In this document: positions 1 through 9,040 of the stretch, piece after piece
Position numbering within the stretch: position 1 is the first letter of the stretch
How the letters are laid out: every line of letters starts with the position of its first letter
Source of the DNA: Aquimarina mytili
GTDB lineage: Bacteria; Bacteroidota; Bacteroidia; Flavobacteriales; Flavobacteriaceae
Assembly: GCF_016735115.1 (NCBI RefSeq)
Contig: NZ_JAERQJ010000007.1
Location: 143,897-207,896, forward strand
DNA: 64,000 nt
Direction of reading: 5' to 3'
Position numbers and translations under genes: made by a program
Notes under the pieces: model-generated
What the model was told of the DNA's origin: nothing
Database searches by the model: none
The model's input: only the letters and a program-made list of their open reading frames with translations

Positions 1-22
1 TTAGTTGAGAAGGTTACACGTT

Positions 23-52
23 TTGTGCTGCAAGTATACGACTTTATTTTTG
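23..52 (+). promoter_or_regulatory. Bacteroidetes-type promoter for the DUF4293 gene
   Basis: TTG at 23-25 is followed after 19 bases by TATTTTTG at 45-52, which fits the Bacteroidetes sigma-ABfr consensus (TTG, about 19 bases, TAnnTTTG). A second -7-like TATTTTTG lies at 85-92 without a matching -33 TTG. Either could serve the gene starting at 116. Confidence 0.45.
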
Positions 53-115
53 ATTTTTTACACATATTTATAAAAAGAAACTCTTATTTTTGCTTTTCTG
101 TAAGAAAAAATTGTA

Positions 116-526
116 ATGTTACAAAGAATTCAAACTTTATACCTATTATTAGCCTCAGTTGTTTCTGGAGTGTTATGCATATATTTACCATATGGAATGG
201 ATCAAAATGGGATAGAGTTGTATGCGTTAGGAGAAAATTTTCTTTTAAGTATGTTTATGGGATCTGCTGTTTTATCGTTGATCGCTATTTTTTTATTTAA
301 AAACAGAAAGCTTCAATTTGTATTGGGGCGTATTAATATAATATTAAACTTTATTTTACTAGGAGTATTTGTTTATTGGTCACTAACGGTATCTGGAGAA
401 ACTAAAATTTCTGAGAAAGGTATTGGGATGTTGATTCCTATTATTTCTATCGTTTTATTAGTGATGGCTAACAAAGCCATTAAAAAGGATGAGAATCTCG
501 TAAAATCTGTTGATCGATTACGATAA
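116..526 (+). CDS. DUF4293 family small integral membrane protein
   Basis: A 136-residue protein that is almost entirely hydrophobic, with four predicted membrane segments (about residues 7-27, 42-62, 70-90 and 103-121) and a basic, charged C-terminal tail. The N-terminus MLQRIQTLYLLL and the four-helix layout match the Bacteroidetes DUF4293 family, whose function is unknown. In flavobacteria this gene often lies beside rho, so the unseen neighbour to the left may be rho (inference). The gene ends just before a strong bidirectional hairpin. Family assignment is by remembered pattern; there is no catalytic motif to interpret. Confidence 0.8.
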   Translation: MLQRIQTLYLLLASVVSGVLCIYLPYGMDQNGIELYALGENFLLSMFMGSAVLSLIAIFLFKNRKLQFVLGRINIILNFILLGVFVYWSLTVSGETKISEKGIGMLIPIISIVLLVMANKAIKKDENLVKSVDRLR

Positions 527-555
527 ACCTAACATCTTAGTAGTATTAGTGCGTT

Positions 556-592
556 AAAACCCGGAGCATGCCAACTCCGGGTTTTATTTTTT
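556..592. terminator. Bidirectional rho-independent terminator
   Basis: An 11-bp perfect stem (AAAACCCGGAG at 556-566 pairing with 575-585) with an 8-base loop is followed by a T-rich run. It sits between two convergent genes and overlaps the stop codon of the minus-strand phosphodiesterase. Confidence 0.85.
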
Positions 593-1078
593 ACCTAATT
601 CTATCACTTCAAGGTTTTCAATTTTACCCTTATCTAAAGTAAACCTGAGCATGGTTCTGATTTTGTGAAAACCATGAGTGCCAGCAGCACCAGGGTTCAT
701 ATGTAATAAGTCATTTTTATGATCGGGGATTACCTTTAATATATGTGAATGTCCGCAGATAAATAGCTTAGGAGGATTGGTTCTGATCTCATCACGGGTG
801 TTTATGTTGTATTTTGGGGGATATCCTCCGATATGCGTGATCCATACCGAGACGCCTTCGCAAATAAATCGTTGGTGTAAAGGAAAAGTGGCCCTGGCTT
901 TATCGTTATCAATATTGCCATAAACAGCTCTCAAGGGTTTTAGAGTTTCGATACTATCGGTAACTTTAAGATCTCCAATGTCTCCGGCATGCCATACTTC
1001 ATCAGCCTCTTTTACATAATGTAATATTCGATCATCTATATAACTATGAGTGTCACTGAGTAGAAGAATTTTTTTCAC
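584..1078 (-). CDS. YfcE/MJ0936-type metallophosphoesterase
   Basis: A 164-residue cytoplasmic calcineurin-like phosphoesterase. The metal-binding motifs are visible in order: DTH near the N-terminus (LLLSDTHSY), GDIGD (about residues 33-37), GNID (about 54-57) and GHSH (about 109-112). Family members hydrolyse phosphodiesters such as bis-pNPP or cyclic nucleotides in vitro; the physiological substrate is usually unknown. It is convergent with the DUF4293 gene and divergent from truA. The length is normal for the single-domain family. Confidence 0.9.
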   Translation of the reverse strand: MKKILLLSDTHSYIDDRILHYVKEADEVWHAGDIGDLKVTDSIETLKPLRAVYGNIDNDKARATFPLHQRFICEGVSVWITHIGGYPPKYNINTRDEIRTNPPKLFICGHSHILKVIPDHKNDLLHMNPGAAGTHGFHKIRTMLRFTLDKGKIENLEVIELGKK

Positions 1079-1156
1079 AAAAAAAGTATAAAAATGATTT
1101 ATAGGGTTATAAGAAAACAGAGTTCAAATAGTGATATATATCTATATTTTTAAAAC

Positions 1157-1164
1157 TATATTTG
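1157..1164 (+). promoter_or_regulatory. -7 box upstream of truA
   Basis: TATATTTG matches the Bacteroidetes -7 consensus TAnnTTTG and lies 30 bases before the TTG start of truA. No well-spaced -33 TTG is visible. Confidence 0.35.
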
Positions 1165-1194
1165 CGCTCTGCTTTAATACAAAAATAGAATACT

Positions 1195-1941
1195 TTGAGA
1201 TATTTTTTAGAACTTTCTTACAACGGGACACGATACCATGGGTGGCAGCGGCAACCTAATGCAATTTCTATCCAGGAAGTTTTAGAAGATTCTCTATCTA
1301 CTGTGTTAAGAATAAAAACCGACATTGTTGGGGCTGGACGCACTGATACAGGAGTTCATGCCAGACAAATCATGGCGCATTTTGATCTAGATCGAGAAAT
1401 AGAGTCGGATGTATTAAAGTATAAGCTTAATTCTATTTTACCTGCAGAGATAGCAATTAGAAAAATACATGCTGTAAAAAGTGATGCTCATGCTCGTTTT
1501 GATGCTGATAGTAGATCGTATGAGTATCATATTACTTTTGTAAAAGACCCTTTTCAAATTAATACTGCGTATTATTTGAAAAAACCATTGGATGTTGATT
1601 TGATGAATGAGGCTGCTAAATTACTGTTAAACTATACTAATTTTAAATGCTTTAGTAAGTCCAAAACCGATGTAAAAACGTATAATTGTACGATAACGAA
1701 AGCTATATGGGTTAGAGATAATGATCAATTGATCTTTAATATTTCAGCTAATCGTTTTCTAAGAAATATGGTAAGAGCTATTGTCGGAACTCTTATTGAG
1801 ATTGGAGAGCATAAACTTAATAAAGAAGATTTAATACAAATTATTAAAAGCGAGGACCGCAGTCAGGCAGGATATTCGGTTCCAGCACATGGATTATATT
1901 TAACAGAGGTACATTACCCAAAAACTATATACATTTCATAG
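1195..1941 (+). CDS. truA: tRNA pseudouridine(38-40) synthase TruA
   Basis: A 248-residue cytoplasmic enzyme that isomerises uridines 38, 39 and 40 in the anticodon stem-loop of tRNAs. The start is TTG: translation from it gives MRYFLELSYNGTRYHGWQRQ, the expected TruA N-terminus, and no ATG lies nearby. The catalytic aspartate is in GAGRTDTGVHA (about residue 52), and the C-terminal FLRNMVRAIVGTLIEIG block is typical. The stop codon is immediately followed by the ATG of the ABC exporter, so the two genes are probably co-transcribed and translationally coupled. Confidence 0.96.
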   Translation: MRYFLELSYNGTRYHGWQRQPNAISIQEVLEDSLSTVLRIKTDIVGAGRTDTGVHARQIMAHFDLDREIESDVLKYKLNSILPAEIAIRKIHAVKSDAHARFDADSRSYEYHITFVKDPFQINTAYYLKKPLDVDLMNEAAKLLLNYTNFKCFSKSKTDVKTYNCTITKAIWVRDNDQLIFNISANRFLRNMVRAIVGTLIEIGEHKLNKEDLIQIIKSEDRSQAGYSVPAHGLYLTEVHYPKTIYIS

Positions 1942-3708
1942 ATGGCAGAAAAGAGCGGTAAAGCATTTGATTTTAAATTGTTCAGAAGGTTGATTAGACA
2001 TACTAACCCCTATCGTCTGACTTTTTATTTTGTGGCGTTTTCGGCTATTCTCTTATCAGTGTTTGCTGTCTTAAGACCTTATTTATTGCAACAAGCAATT
2101 GATAGAACTATTATTCCTAAGGATAGTGAATTGCTAGTTTATTTTATTAGCATGATGCTGGGAGTTTTGTTCCTAGAAGTTATCTCACAATTTTTATTCA
2201 TTTATTTCGCAAATTGGCTAGGTCAAGAGGTGATTCGTGATATCAGGGTAACTCTCTTTAAGCATATGCTTGGTTTTAAAAAACAGTATTATGATCAATC
2301 GGCGGTGGGTAGATTGGTAACAAGAGCTGTTAGTGATATTGAGACGATTGCTAGTATTTTTAGTCAGGGGTTATTTATGATTATTAGTGATCTGTTAAAA
2401 ATGCTCGTGATTTTAGGATATATGCTATATCAAAGTTGGCAGCTTACATTACTGGTTTTAGCAGTACTTCCTTTAATATTATATGCTACAAGAATTTTTC
2501 AAAAGAAAATGAAAGCAGCATTTGAAGAAGTTAGAACCCAGGTTTCTAATCTAAATTCTTTTGTACAGGAGCGAATCACAGGGATGAAGATCGTTCAGTT
2601 ATTTACTAGAGAAGAAACAGAATACACTAATTTTAAAGAAATTAATGAAAAGCATAAAAAGGGTTGGATTAAAACAGTTTGGTATAACTCTATATTTTTC
2701 CCAATAGCGGAAATGTCAAGCTCAATTACAATAGGACTAATAGTCTGGTTTGGGGGGCTTAGAGCTGCACAAGGCGATGTTATAACATTGGGTGTTGTAA
2801 TTGCTTTTATAGAATTGTCTCAAATGCTTTTTAGACCATTACGCCAGATTGCTGATAAGTTTAATACACTACAAATGGGTATGGTAGCGGCTAATAGAGT
2901 ATTTGCCATATTGGATACAGATTCTAAGATAGATAATAAAGGAAATATATCTGTAGAACATATGAATGGTAAGATTTCGTTCAATAATGTTCGGTTTAGT
3001 TATTTAGAAGGAGAAGAGGTGTTAAAGGGTGTGTCACTGGATGTTAATGTAGGAGAAACCATTGCAATTGTTGGTGCTACTGGAGCTGGAAAATCGACTA
3101 TCATTAATCTATTGAGTAGGTTTTATGAGATTGACAGCGGTGTAATAACTATTGATGATACCGATATTAAAGATATAGAATTACAATCTTTGAGAAGTCA
3201 TATTGCGGTAGTACTGCAGGATGTGTTTTTATTTGCAGATACCATTTTAAACAATATTACGCTTAACAATCCTGATATCTCAGAAGAACAAGTGCATCAA
3301 GCGGCCAAAGAAATTGGAATTCATGAGTTTATATTGAGTCTTCCAGAAGGATATCATTATAATGTAAAAGAAAGAGGCGTTATGTTATCCTCTGGGCAAC
3401 GGCAATTGATTTCTTTTCTAAGGGCATATGTTACAAATCCAGGAATATTAGTTCTGGACGAAGCTACATCCTCTATTGATTCTCATAGTGAAGAATTAAT
3501 TCAGGATGCGACAGATAAAATTACTAAAGGAAGAACTTCAATAGTAATTGCTCATCGACTAGCAACTATCAAAAATGCTGATAAAATTATTGTTATGGAC
3601 CAAGGGAAAATTGTTGAGCAAGGTAATCATAATGAGCTTCTTGAGATCGCTGATGGATATTATCGAAACCTTTATGAAGTTCAGTTCGCTACGGCTGTAG
3701 AAGAGTAA
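1942..3708 (+). CDS. MsbA-like ABC exporter (fused membrane and ATPase domains)
   Basis: A 588-residue half-transporter. An N-terminal type I exporter membrane domain has about six helices (residues 20-310) and is followed by a nucleotide-binding domain (about 340-580). The ATPase motifs are intact: Walker A GATGAGKST, a signature close to LSSGQ, Walker B ILVLDEAT with the catalytic Glu, and an H-loop in IVIAHRL. It should work as a homodimer in the inner membrane, exporting a lipid, peptide or drug; the substrate cannot be read from sequence. It directly follows truA with no gap. Confidence 0.9.
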   Translation: MAEKSGKAFDFKLFRRLIRHTNPYRLTFYFVAFSAILLSVFAVLRPYLLQQAIDRTIIPKDSELLVYFISMMLGVLFLEVISQFLFIYFANWLGQEVIRDIRVTLFKHMLGFKKQYYDQSAVGRLVTRAVSDIETIASIFSQGLFMIISDLLKMLVILGYMLYQSWQLTLLVLAVLPLILYATRIFQKKMKAAFEEVRTQVSNLNSFVQERITGMKIVQLFTREETEYTNFKEINEKHKKGWIKTVWYNSIFFPIAEMSSSITIGLIVWFGGLRAAQGDVITLGVVIAFIELSQMLFRPLRQIADKFNTLQMGMVAANRVFAILDTDSKIDNKGNISVEHMNGKISFNNVRFSYLEGEEVLKGVSLDVNVGETIAIVGATGAGKSTIINLLSRFYEIDSGVITIDDTDIKDIELQSLRSHIAVVLQDVFLFADTILNNITLNNPDISEEQVHQAAKEIGIHEFILSLPEGYHYNVKERGVMLSSGQRQLISFLRAYVTNPGILVLDEATSSIDSHSEELIQDATDKITKGRTSIVIAHRLATIKNADKIIVMDQGKIVEQGNHNELLEIADGYYRNLYEVQFATAVEE

Positions 3709-3713
3709 TGTTA

Positions 3714-4559
3714 TTATACTAAGTCTCGTTTGATTATTTCTATTAGTTCTTCCTGAGTTTTAAATATTTTAAACTCTCCGTTTTTTACATATGAGATCTT
3801 GCCGGTTTCCTCACTCACTACCAGTGCTAAGGCGTCAGTTTTTTCGGTAATACCCACTGCTGCTCTGTGACGTAAACCAAATCGTAGTGGCATAGTATTG
3901 CTATTTGTAACAGGTAAAATAACACGAGTTGCTACAATGTGGTTGTCTTCAATTATCATGGCACCATCATGAAGTGGACTGTTTTTATAGAAAACACTTT
4001 CTAAAATAGGAGTGTTGATTAGAATGTCCATAGAATCTCCTGAGGTTTTTACAAAATCAAGAGAAGTATTTCTTTTGATAACAATCAGCGCTCCAGTATT
4101 TGTTTTTCCCATGCTATTGCAAGCTTCAACAATTGCTTTTACGTTGGTTACACTATCCTCTGGAGTATCTCTAATAAATTTTAGTTGCCGCAAGAATTTG
4201 CGTCGTCTTCCAAAATTTGTAGAGCCTATCATAAGCAAGAATTTTCTAATTTCTTGCTGAAACACTACGATAAGAGCAAACATTCCAACGCCAATAAACT
4301 CACCTAGTACACTACTTAACATTTCCATGGCAAGAAATTGAGTAAGTTTCCATACCAGGTAAATAATAACGATCCCTATAAAAATATTGATAGCTGCTGT
4401 TCCCTTAACCAACTTATAAATATAGTACAACAAAAAAGCGACTAGAACAATATCTAGTACATCAAGTATTCTAAGGTTAATTAAATCCAAAGTGTCGGGA
4501 GTTTTTGTAAAAATAGAAAAATTAGTGAAACCTTGTTTTGAAAAGCTAGAAAAGCGCAT
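3714..4559 (-). CDS. cdaA: Diadenylate cyclase CdaA (c-di-AMP synthase)
   Basis: It condenses two ATP into cyclic di-AMP. Three N-terminal membrane helices (about residues 33-50, 53-75 and 85-105) precede a DAC domain with the DGA motif (198-200) and RHR motif (230-232) that bind ATP and metal. Counting from the ATG at 4559 it has 281 residues. The family normally begins close to the residues encoded from the TTG at 4490 (then MDLINLRILDVL), so the first 23 residues may be untranslated. The codons just after the ATG lie in a 36-bp sequence repeated 90 bases upstream, which makes that start suspect. It follows folP on the same strand. Confidence 0.92.
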   Translation of the reverse strand: MRFSSFSKQGFTNFSIFTKTPDTLDLINLRILDVLDIVLVAFLLYYIYKLVKGTAAINIFIGIVIIYLVWKLTQFLAMEMLSSVLGEFIGVGMFALIVVFQQEIRKFLLMIGSTNFGRRRKFLRQLKFIRDTPEDSVTNVKAIVEACNSMGKTNTGALIVIKRNTSLDFVKTSGDSMDILINTPILESVFYKNSPLHDGAMIIEDNHIVATRVILPVTNSNTMPLRFGLRHRAAVGITEKTDALALVVSEETGKISYVKNGEFKIFKTQEELIEIIKRDLV

Positions 4560-4658
4560 TCAAAATAATTGGTTTCACTAATCCCGCTGTAGAGCGGGAT
4601 CCAATTTTTTAGAAGAATGATTTTGTTTTGAAAAGCTAGAAAAGCGCATTCAAAATAA
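4533..4658. repeat. 36-bp direct repeat flanking a hairpin, upstream of cdaA
   Basis: Bases 4533-4568 and 4623-4658 are identical over 36 bp with a 90-bp period. Between them lies a perfect 8-bp hairpin (ATCCCGCT, loop GTAG, AGCGGGAT at 4581-4600), nested in a shorter outer ATTGG/CCAAT pair and followed on the plus strand by a T run (4605-4610). One copy covers the ATG of the longer cdaA reading frame. It looks like a local duplication or a small hairpin insertion that duplicated its target. Confidence 0.75.
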
Positions 4659-4705
4659 GTGGTAACATTAATTCTGTTATCGATTAAGAGTTAATAATAG
4701 CACAA

Positions 4706-5527
4706 TCATTTTACAGAGTCTGTTAACTTAATACATTCTATAGCTTCTTTTACATCGTGTACTCTTAGGATAGAAGATCCATTTTGTAGAGCAATTGTAT
4801 TTAACACTGTCGTTCCGTTTAATGCATCTGCAGGTAAAACATCAAGGGTTTTGTAAATCATAGATTTTCTAGATACTCCAGATAATATAGGCGTATCATG
4901 CACTTGCAATAGTGCAAGATTTTTTAGAAGTTCAAAATTTTGCGAAATATTTTTTGCAAAACCAAAACCTGGATCTATAATGATGTCATTAATACCATAT
5001 TTTCTTGCTTCAGCGATTTTTTCAGCAAAATAAATATTTATTTCATGAATCATATTGTTGTATTGATCTTCTGATTTCATAGTTTGGGGTGTTCCTCTCA
5101 TGTGCATCATTATATATGGTACTTTCAGTTTTCCCACACATTGAATCATATTTTGATCCATATTTCCGGCAGAAATATCATTAATTATTGAAGCTCCTGC
5201 TGCAATACACTCTTTGGCAATTACACTTCTAAATGTATCGATTGATAATAAGATGTTAGGAAATGTTTGTATAAGCAGTTCAACTATAGGAAGAATTCTT
5301 TCTTGTTCTTCCTGCTCAGATATATGTTTTGCACCGGGTCTTGATGAATATGCGCCTACATCAATAAATGTTGCACCTTCATTAAGTATTTTTTCTGTCT
5401 GTGCTAAAATTTGGGATTCATTTTTGTATTTACCTCCATCATAAAATGAATCTGGAGTAAGGTTTAGAATTCCCATTACTTTTGGAGTGGATAGATCAAT
5501 TAAAGAACCTTTGCAGTTGATTGTCAT
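4706..5527 (-). CDS. folP: Dihydropteroate synthase
   Basis: A 273-residue cytoplasmic enzyme that joins p-aminobenzoate to dihydropterin pyrophosphate in folate synthesis; it is the sulfonamide target. Visible family motifs are MGILNLTPDSFYDGG (residues 18-32), DVGAYSSRPGA (about 57-67), the SIDTF strand, the IINDIS block, DPGFGFAK (about 186-193) and the SRK-type loop GVSRKSM. The length is normal. It is transcribed away from the DUF1599 gene and lies upstream of cdaA on the same strand. Confidence 0.96.
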   Translation of the reverse strand: MTINCKGSLIDLSTPKVMGILNLTPDSFYDGGKYKNESQILAQTEKILNEGATFIDVGAYSSRPGAKHISEQEEQERILPIVELLIQTFPNILLSIDTFRSVIAKECIAAGASIINDISAGNMDQNMIQCVGKLKVPYIMMHMRGTPQTMKSEDQYNNMIHEINIYFAEKIAEARKYGINDIIIDPGFGFAKNISQNFELLKNLALLQVHDTPILSGVSRKSMIYKTLDVLPADALNGTTVLNTIALQNGSSILRVHDVKEAIECIKLTDSVK

Positions 5528-5609
5528 TAGGTAGTATTTGGTTTTTTTAGTTTTTTATTTGGTATAATTCCCATATTAAAGCGAAATTTACGCAAAATTC
5601 AATAGTTAT

Positions 5610-6155
5610 ATGCAAGATACATCCACACAATATGATGCAATAATTCATACATGTCGTGACTTATTTATAAAAAAAATGAAAGATTATGGAAGTGCATGGA
5701 GAATCCTTAGACTCCCTTCGTTGACAGATCAAATTTTTATCAAAGCACAGCGTATTCGTAGCCTGCAAGAAAATGAAGTAAGAAAAGTTGATGAAGGAGA
5801 AGCCTCAGAGTTTATAGGTATCATTAATTATAGTATCATGGCCTTGATACAAATCGAGAATGGAATTGCTGAACAACCTGATTTATCTGTTGATCAGGCA
5901 ACAAAACTATATGATAGGCATGTAAAAATTACTAAAGAATTAATGATGAACAAGAATCATGATTATGGCGAAGCATGGCGTGACCTTAGAGTAAGCTCGC
6001 TTACAGATTTGATTCTTCAGAAGTTGCTTCGGGTAAAGCAAATTGAAGATAATAAAGGAAAAACTCTGGTGAGTGAGGGCATAGATGCTAATTATCAGGA
6101 TATGATTAATTATGCAATATTTGCAATGATTCATTTAGAAGAATCAGATTCATAA
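5610..6155 (+). CDS. DUF1599 protein with two tandem domains
   Basis: A 181-residue soluble protein built from two copies of the same unit. Residues about 10-85 and 95-178 both contain a KM.DYG.AWR.LR..SLTDQI..K..R pattern followed by an INYSIMALI/INYAIFAMI helix. This is DUF1599, also called nucleotide modification-associated domain 1. The biochemical role is not established. In flavobacteria the gene commonly lies between folP and the DoxX-like gene, as here. No signal peptide or membrane segment is present. Confidence 0.85.
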   Translation: MQDTSTQYDAIIHTCRDLFIKKMKDYGSAWRILRLPSLTDQIFIKAQRIRSLQENEVRKVDEGEASEFIGIINYSIMALIQIENGIAEQPDLSVDQATKLYDRHVKITKELMMNKNHDYGEAWRDLRVSSLTDLILQKLLRVKQIEDNKGKTLVSEGIDANYQDMINYAIFAMIHLEESDS

Positions 6156-6243
6156 CATTTAAAATACTGTTAAACCTGGTCGAATAAGATTCGAACAGTT
6201 GTTATCTTGCTCAAAATAAATTAAAAATCATAATTATTGTAGT

Positions 6244-7911
6244 ATGAAAATACTGGTTACTATCTCTAGAATATTTGTAGCAGCGCTCTTTTTATTTTCA
6301 GGGTTTATAAAATTAAATGACCCATTAGGGTTTTCATATAAACTTCAGGAATACTTTGGAGAAGGAGTACTTAATTTAGAGTTTTTGATTCCATTTGCTC
6401 TATTAATAGCAGTCTTTTTGGTAATTTTTGAAGTCATATTAGGGATCACATTAATATTGGGGTATTTACCTAAATTTACAGTGTGGTCATTGTTGTCAAT
6501 GATTGTGTTTTTTACATTTCTTACCTTTTATTCAGCATATTTTAATAAAGTTACAGATTGTGGATGCTTTGGAGATGCTTTGCCATTGACACCCTGGGAG
6601 TCGTTTACCAAAGATGTTATCTTATTAATATTGATTTTAGTGCTGTTCTTCGGGAGAAAATATATTACACCTATCAGTCCTGTTGCTGCTCATAAATGGA
6701 TAGTTTTTGGAAGTTTTACAGCGTGTTTAGGGTTTGCATATTATGTTTTAATGCACCTGCCGGTTTTTGATTTTAGAGCTTATAAAATAGGTACAAATAT
6801 AGAAAAAGGAATGGCAATTCCTGAAGGAGCACCAAAAGCTGAATTTGCTTATCATTGGAAGTTTAATATAGATGGCGAAGAAAAAATAGTTACGACTAAT
6901 GGTGACTACCCAAAAATTAAGGGAGACTTTATTAATGTTGAAACCGAAATCGTAAAAGAAGGATATGAACCGCCTATTCATGACTTTGCAATAACAAAAG
7001 ATGATGTTGATTATACATCAGAGTTTCTGCAAAAAGAGAATCTTATACTTATTGTAGCATATAACTTATCAAAAAGTGAAGCTGAAGGATTTAATGCAGT
7101 TAAAGAAATGACAGATAGAGCTAAGTCACAAGGGTATGAGGTAATTGGGCTTACGGCATCTACGCCAAAGGATAAATCTCGAATCAAAGAACAATTTGGT
7201 CTTGGATTTGACTTTTATACTACAGATGAAACTGCACTAAAAACAATTTTGAGATCTAATCCTGGTGTGGTACGATTAGATAAAGGTACAATAGTTGAAA
7301 AGTACCATTGGAACGATGCTCATAAAGCACCTCTGGAAAAAGTGGAACAACCAGAACCTCAAATAAATGAGAGACTAAAAGCGCAATTAGATAGTGTTAT
7401 GATTCTAGATCAAAATGCAAGAAATCAACGTGTACCTTTAGAAGAATTAAAAATTGTAGACAGTACTAATACCGCGTTTGTTGAAGAAGTATTTGAAAAA
7501 TATGGATATCCAGGAAAATCAATGGTCGGAGAACAAACCAGTATGGTGGGTTGGTTGATTATACATCACTCTGATAAAATAGAAACATATTTACCGCTAA
7601 TTAGAGAAGCTTCAGAAAAGGGAGAGCTTGATTTCAAATTCGTTGCAATGATGGAAGACAGGCATCTAATGAAACAAAATTTGGAGCAAATTTATGGAAC
7701 TCAAAGTACCTATGGAGGTGATAAAGTAGGTTTTATTTGGCCTATTAAAGACCCAGAAACAGTTAATGAAAGAAGAAAAAAGGCAGGTTTCAATGAAACG
7801 GTAGAAGAGTATTGTGAACGCATTGTAGGTACACCATATAGAATATATACTCTTGCTGAAGTTGAAGCACTAAAAAAAGCAGATAAACTCAAAGAAAAAT
7901 CTAATAACTAA
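6244..7911 (+). CDS. BT_3928-type DoxX/MauE membrane protein fused to a DUF6624 domain
   Basis: A 555-residue protein. Residues 1-165 hold four or five membrane helices of the DoxX/MauE type, including a DCGCFGD cysteine pair, followed by a periplasmic thioredoxin-like region (about 245-370). This is the layout of the Bacteroidetes BT_3928 family. Residues about 375-540 form an extra domain with DQNAR, the GYPGKSMVG turn, WLIIHHSD, an MMEDR block and YGTQ, which I recognise as DUF6624. The family without this extension is much shorter, so this is a fusion. The stop overlaps the next ATG (TAATG), indicating coupling to the permease gene. Confidence 0.82.
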   Translation: MKILVTISRIFVAALFLFSGFIKLNDPLGFSYKLQEYFGEGVLNLEFLIPFALLIAVFLVIFEVILGITLILGYLPKFTVWSLLSMIVFFTFLTFYSAYFNKVTDCGCFGDALPLTPWESFTKDVILLILILVLFFGRKYITPISPVAAHKWIVFGSFTACLGFAYYVLMHLPVFDFRAYKIGTNIEKGMAIPEGAPKAEFAYHWKFNIDGEEKIVTTNGDYPKIKGDFINVETEIVKEGYEPPIHDFAITKDDVDYTSEFLQKENLILIVAYNLSKSEAEGFNAVKEMTDRAKSQGYEVIGLTASTPKDKSRIKEQFGLGFDFYTTDETALKTILRSNPGVVRLDKGTIVEKYHWNDAHKAPLEKVEQPEPQINERLKAQLDSVMILDQNARNQRVPLEELKIVDSTNTAFVEEVFEKYGYPGKSMVGEQTSMVGWLIIHHSDKIETYLPLIREASEKGELDFKFVAMMEDRHLMKQNLEQIYGTQSTYGGDKVGFIWPIKDPETVNERRKKAGFNETVEEYCERIVGTPYRIYTLAEVEALKKADKLKEKSNN

Positions 7912-8984
7912 TGCTGTCGTGGTACTTCAATAAATTAGGATATGCTATCGTAACATTATTAGGTGTTGTAACTGTAATTTTTTTATTGTTTACCTTGTTA
8001 CCTGGTGATCCGGCTCAAATGATGCTAGGACAAAATGAAAGTGAAGAACAATTAGAAAATGTGAGGCGAAAATATGGTTTTGATAAACCTATAACTACAC
8101 AATACAGGTTTTATCTAAACGATCTTTCTCCGATTTCGTTTCATAGTCTGAATCCAAAAGATTTTTCCTATTTAGATCGAGATAAATATACAGCGATGCA
8201 TTTGTTTAATATTGGTAACACGGCCACGGTGATTAAATTTCCATATTTAAGAGAGTCTTTTCAGAAAAACGGCAAAAAAGTGAGTGAAGTGATCCAAGAA
8301 ACATTGCCAAATACAGCAGTACTAGCGATATCTGCAATTTGTATTGCAATTTTTTTAGGAATCTTACTTGGGATCGTAAGCGCATTGTCTAAAGATCAGT
8401 GGATAGATAAATTAATTCAATTAATTAGTACGCTAGGAATGAGCGTTCCTTCTTTTTTTAGCGCAATTATTTTTGCCTGGTTGTTTGGTTATATTTTGCA
8501 TGAATATACAAATCTAAATATGACAGGTAGCTTATACGAAGTTGATGATTTTGGTGAGGGGAGTTATATACAATGGAAAAATTTATTGTTGCCAGCAATA
8601 GTCTTAGGAATTAGACCATTAGCTGTAGTCACACAGTTAATGCGTAACTCTTTACTCGAGGTATTAAGTCAGGATTATATACGTACGGCTAAAGCTAAAG
8701 GACTTTCAATGTTTCAGATTATTAGAAAACATGCACTCAAAAATGCATTAAACCCTGTTGTTACAGCAATTTCAGGGTGGTTTGCTTCTATGTTAGCAGG
8801 TGCAGTTTTTGTAGAATATATTTTTGGATGGAATGGTTTAGGAAAAGAGATCGTAGATGCATTGAACACATTAGATCTTCCTATAATTATGGGTTCTGTA
8901 TTAGTTATAGCAACTATGTTTATACTAATCAATATATTTGTCGATATTATTTATGGGTGGTTAGACCCTAGAGTGAGGGTGTAA
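7911..8984 (+). CDS. DppB/OppB-type ABC transporter permease
   Basis: A 357-residue inner-membrane permease of the peptide/nickel importer family. It has an N-terminal helix (LLGVVTVIFLLFTLLPGDPA), a periplasmic loop of about 100 residues, then five helices with the EAA-loop region SQDYIRTAKAKGLS (about residues 245-258) and the LKNALNPVVT segment. No ATPase, second permease or binding-protein gene lies nearby, so its partners must be elsewhere. It overlaps the preceding gene by one base and precedes tpiA, an arrangement I recall as conserved in flavobacteria. Confidence 0.88.
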   Translation: MLSWYFNKLGYAIVTLLGVVTVIFLLFTLLPGDPAQMMLGQNESEEQLENVRRKYGFDKPITTQYRFYLNDLSPISFHSLNPKDFSYLDRDKYTAMHLFNIGNTATVIKFPYLRESFQKNGKKVSEVIQETLPNTAVLAISAICIAIFLGILLGIVSALSKDQWIDKLIQLISTLGMSVPSFFSAIIFAWLFGYILHEYTNLNMTGSLYEVDDFGEGSYIQWKNLLLPAIVLGIRPLAVVTQLMRNSLLEVLSQDYIRTAKAKGLSMFQIIRKHALKNALNPVVTAISGWFASMLAGAVFVEYIFGWNGLGKEIVDALNTLDLPIIMGSVLVIATMFILINIFVDIIYGWLDPRVRV

Positions 8985-9040
8985 TACCTAATGCATAATA
9001 AATAACCACACTTTTTAACCAAAATATAATACTTAAATTA

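Noticed and set aside
6165..6200. An imperfect stem-loop (TCGAAT/ATTCGA) between the DUF1599 and DoxX-fusion genes
   Set aside because: The inner stem is only 6 bp, the outer pairs are interrupted by a bulge and no T run follows. Not strong enough to call a terminator or riboswitch.
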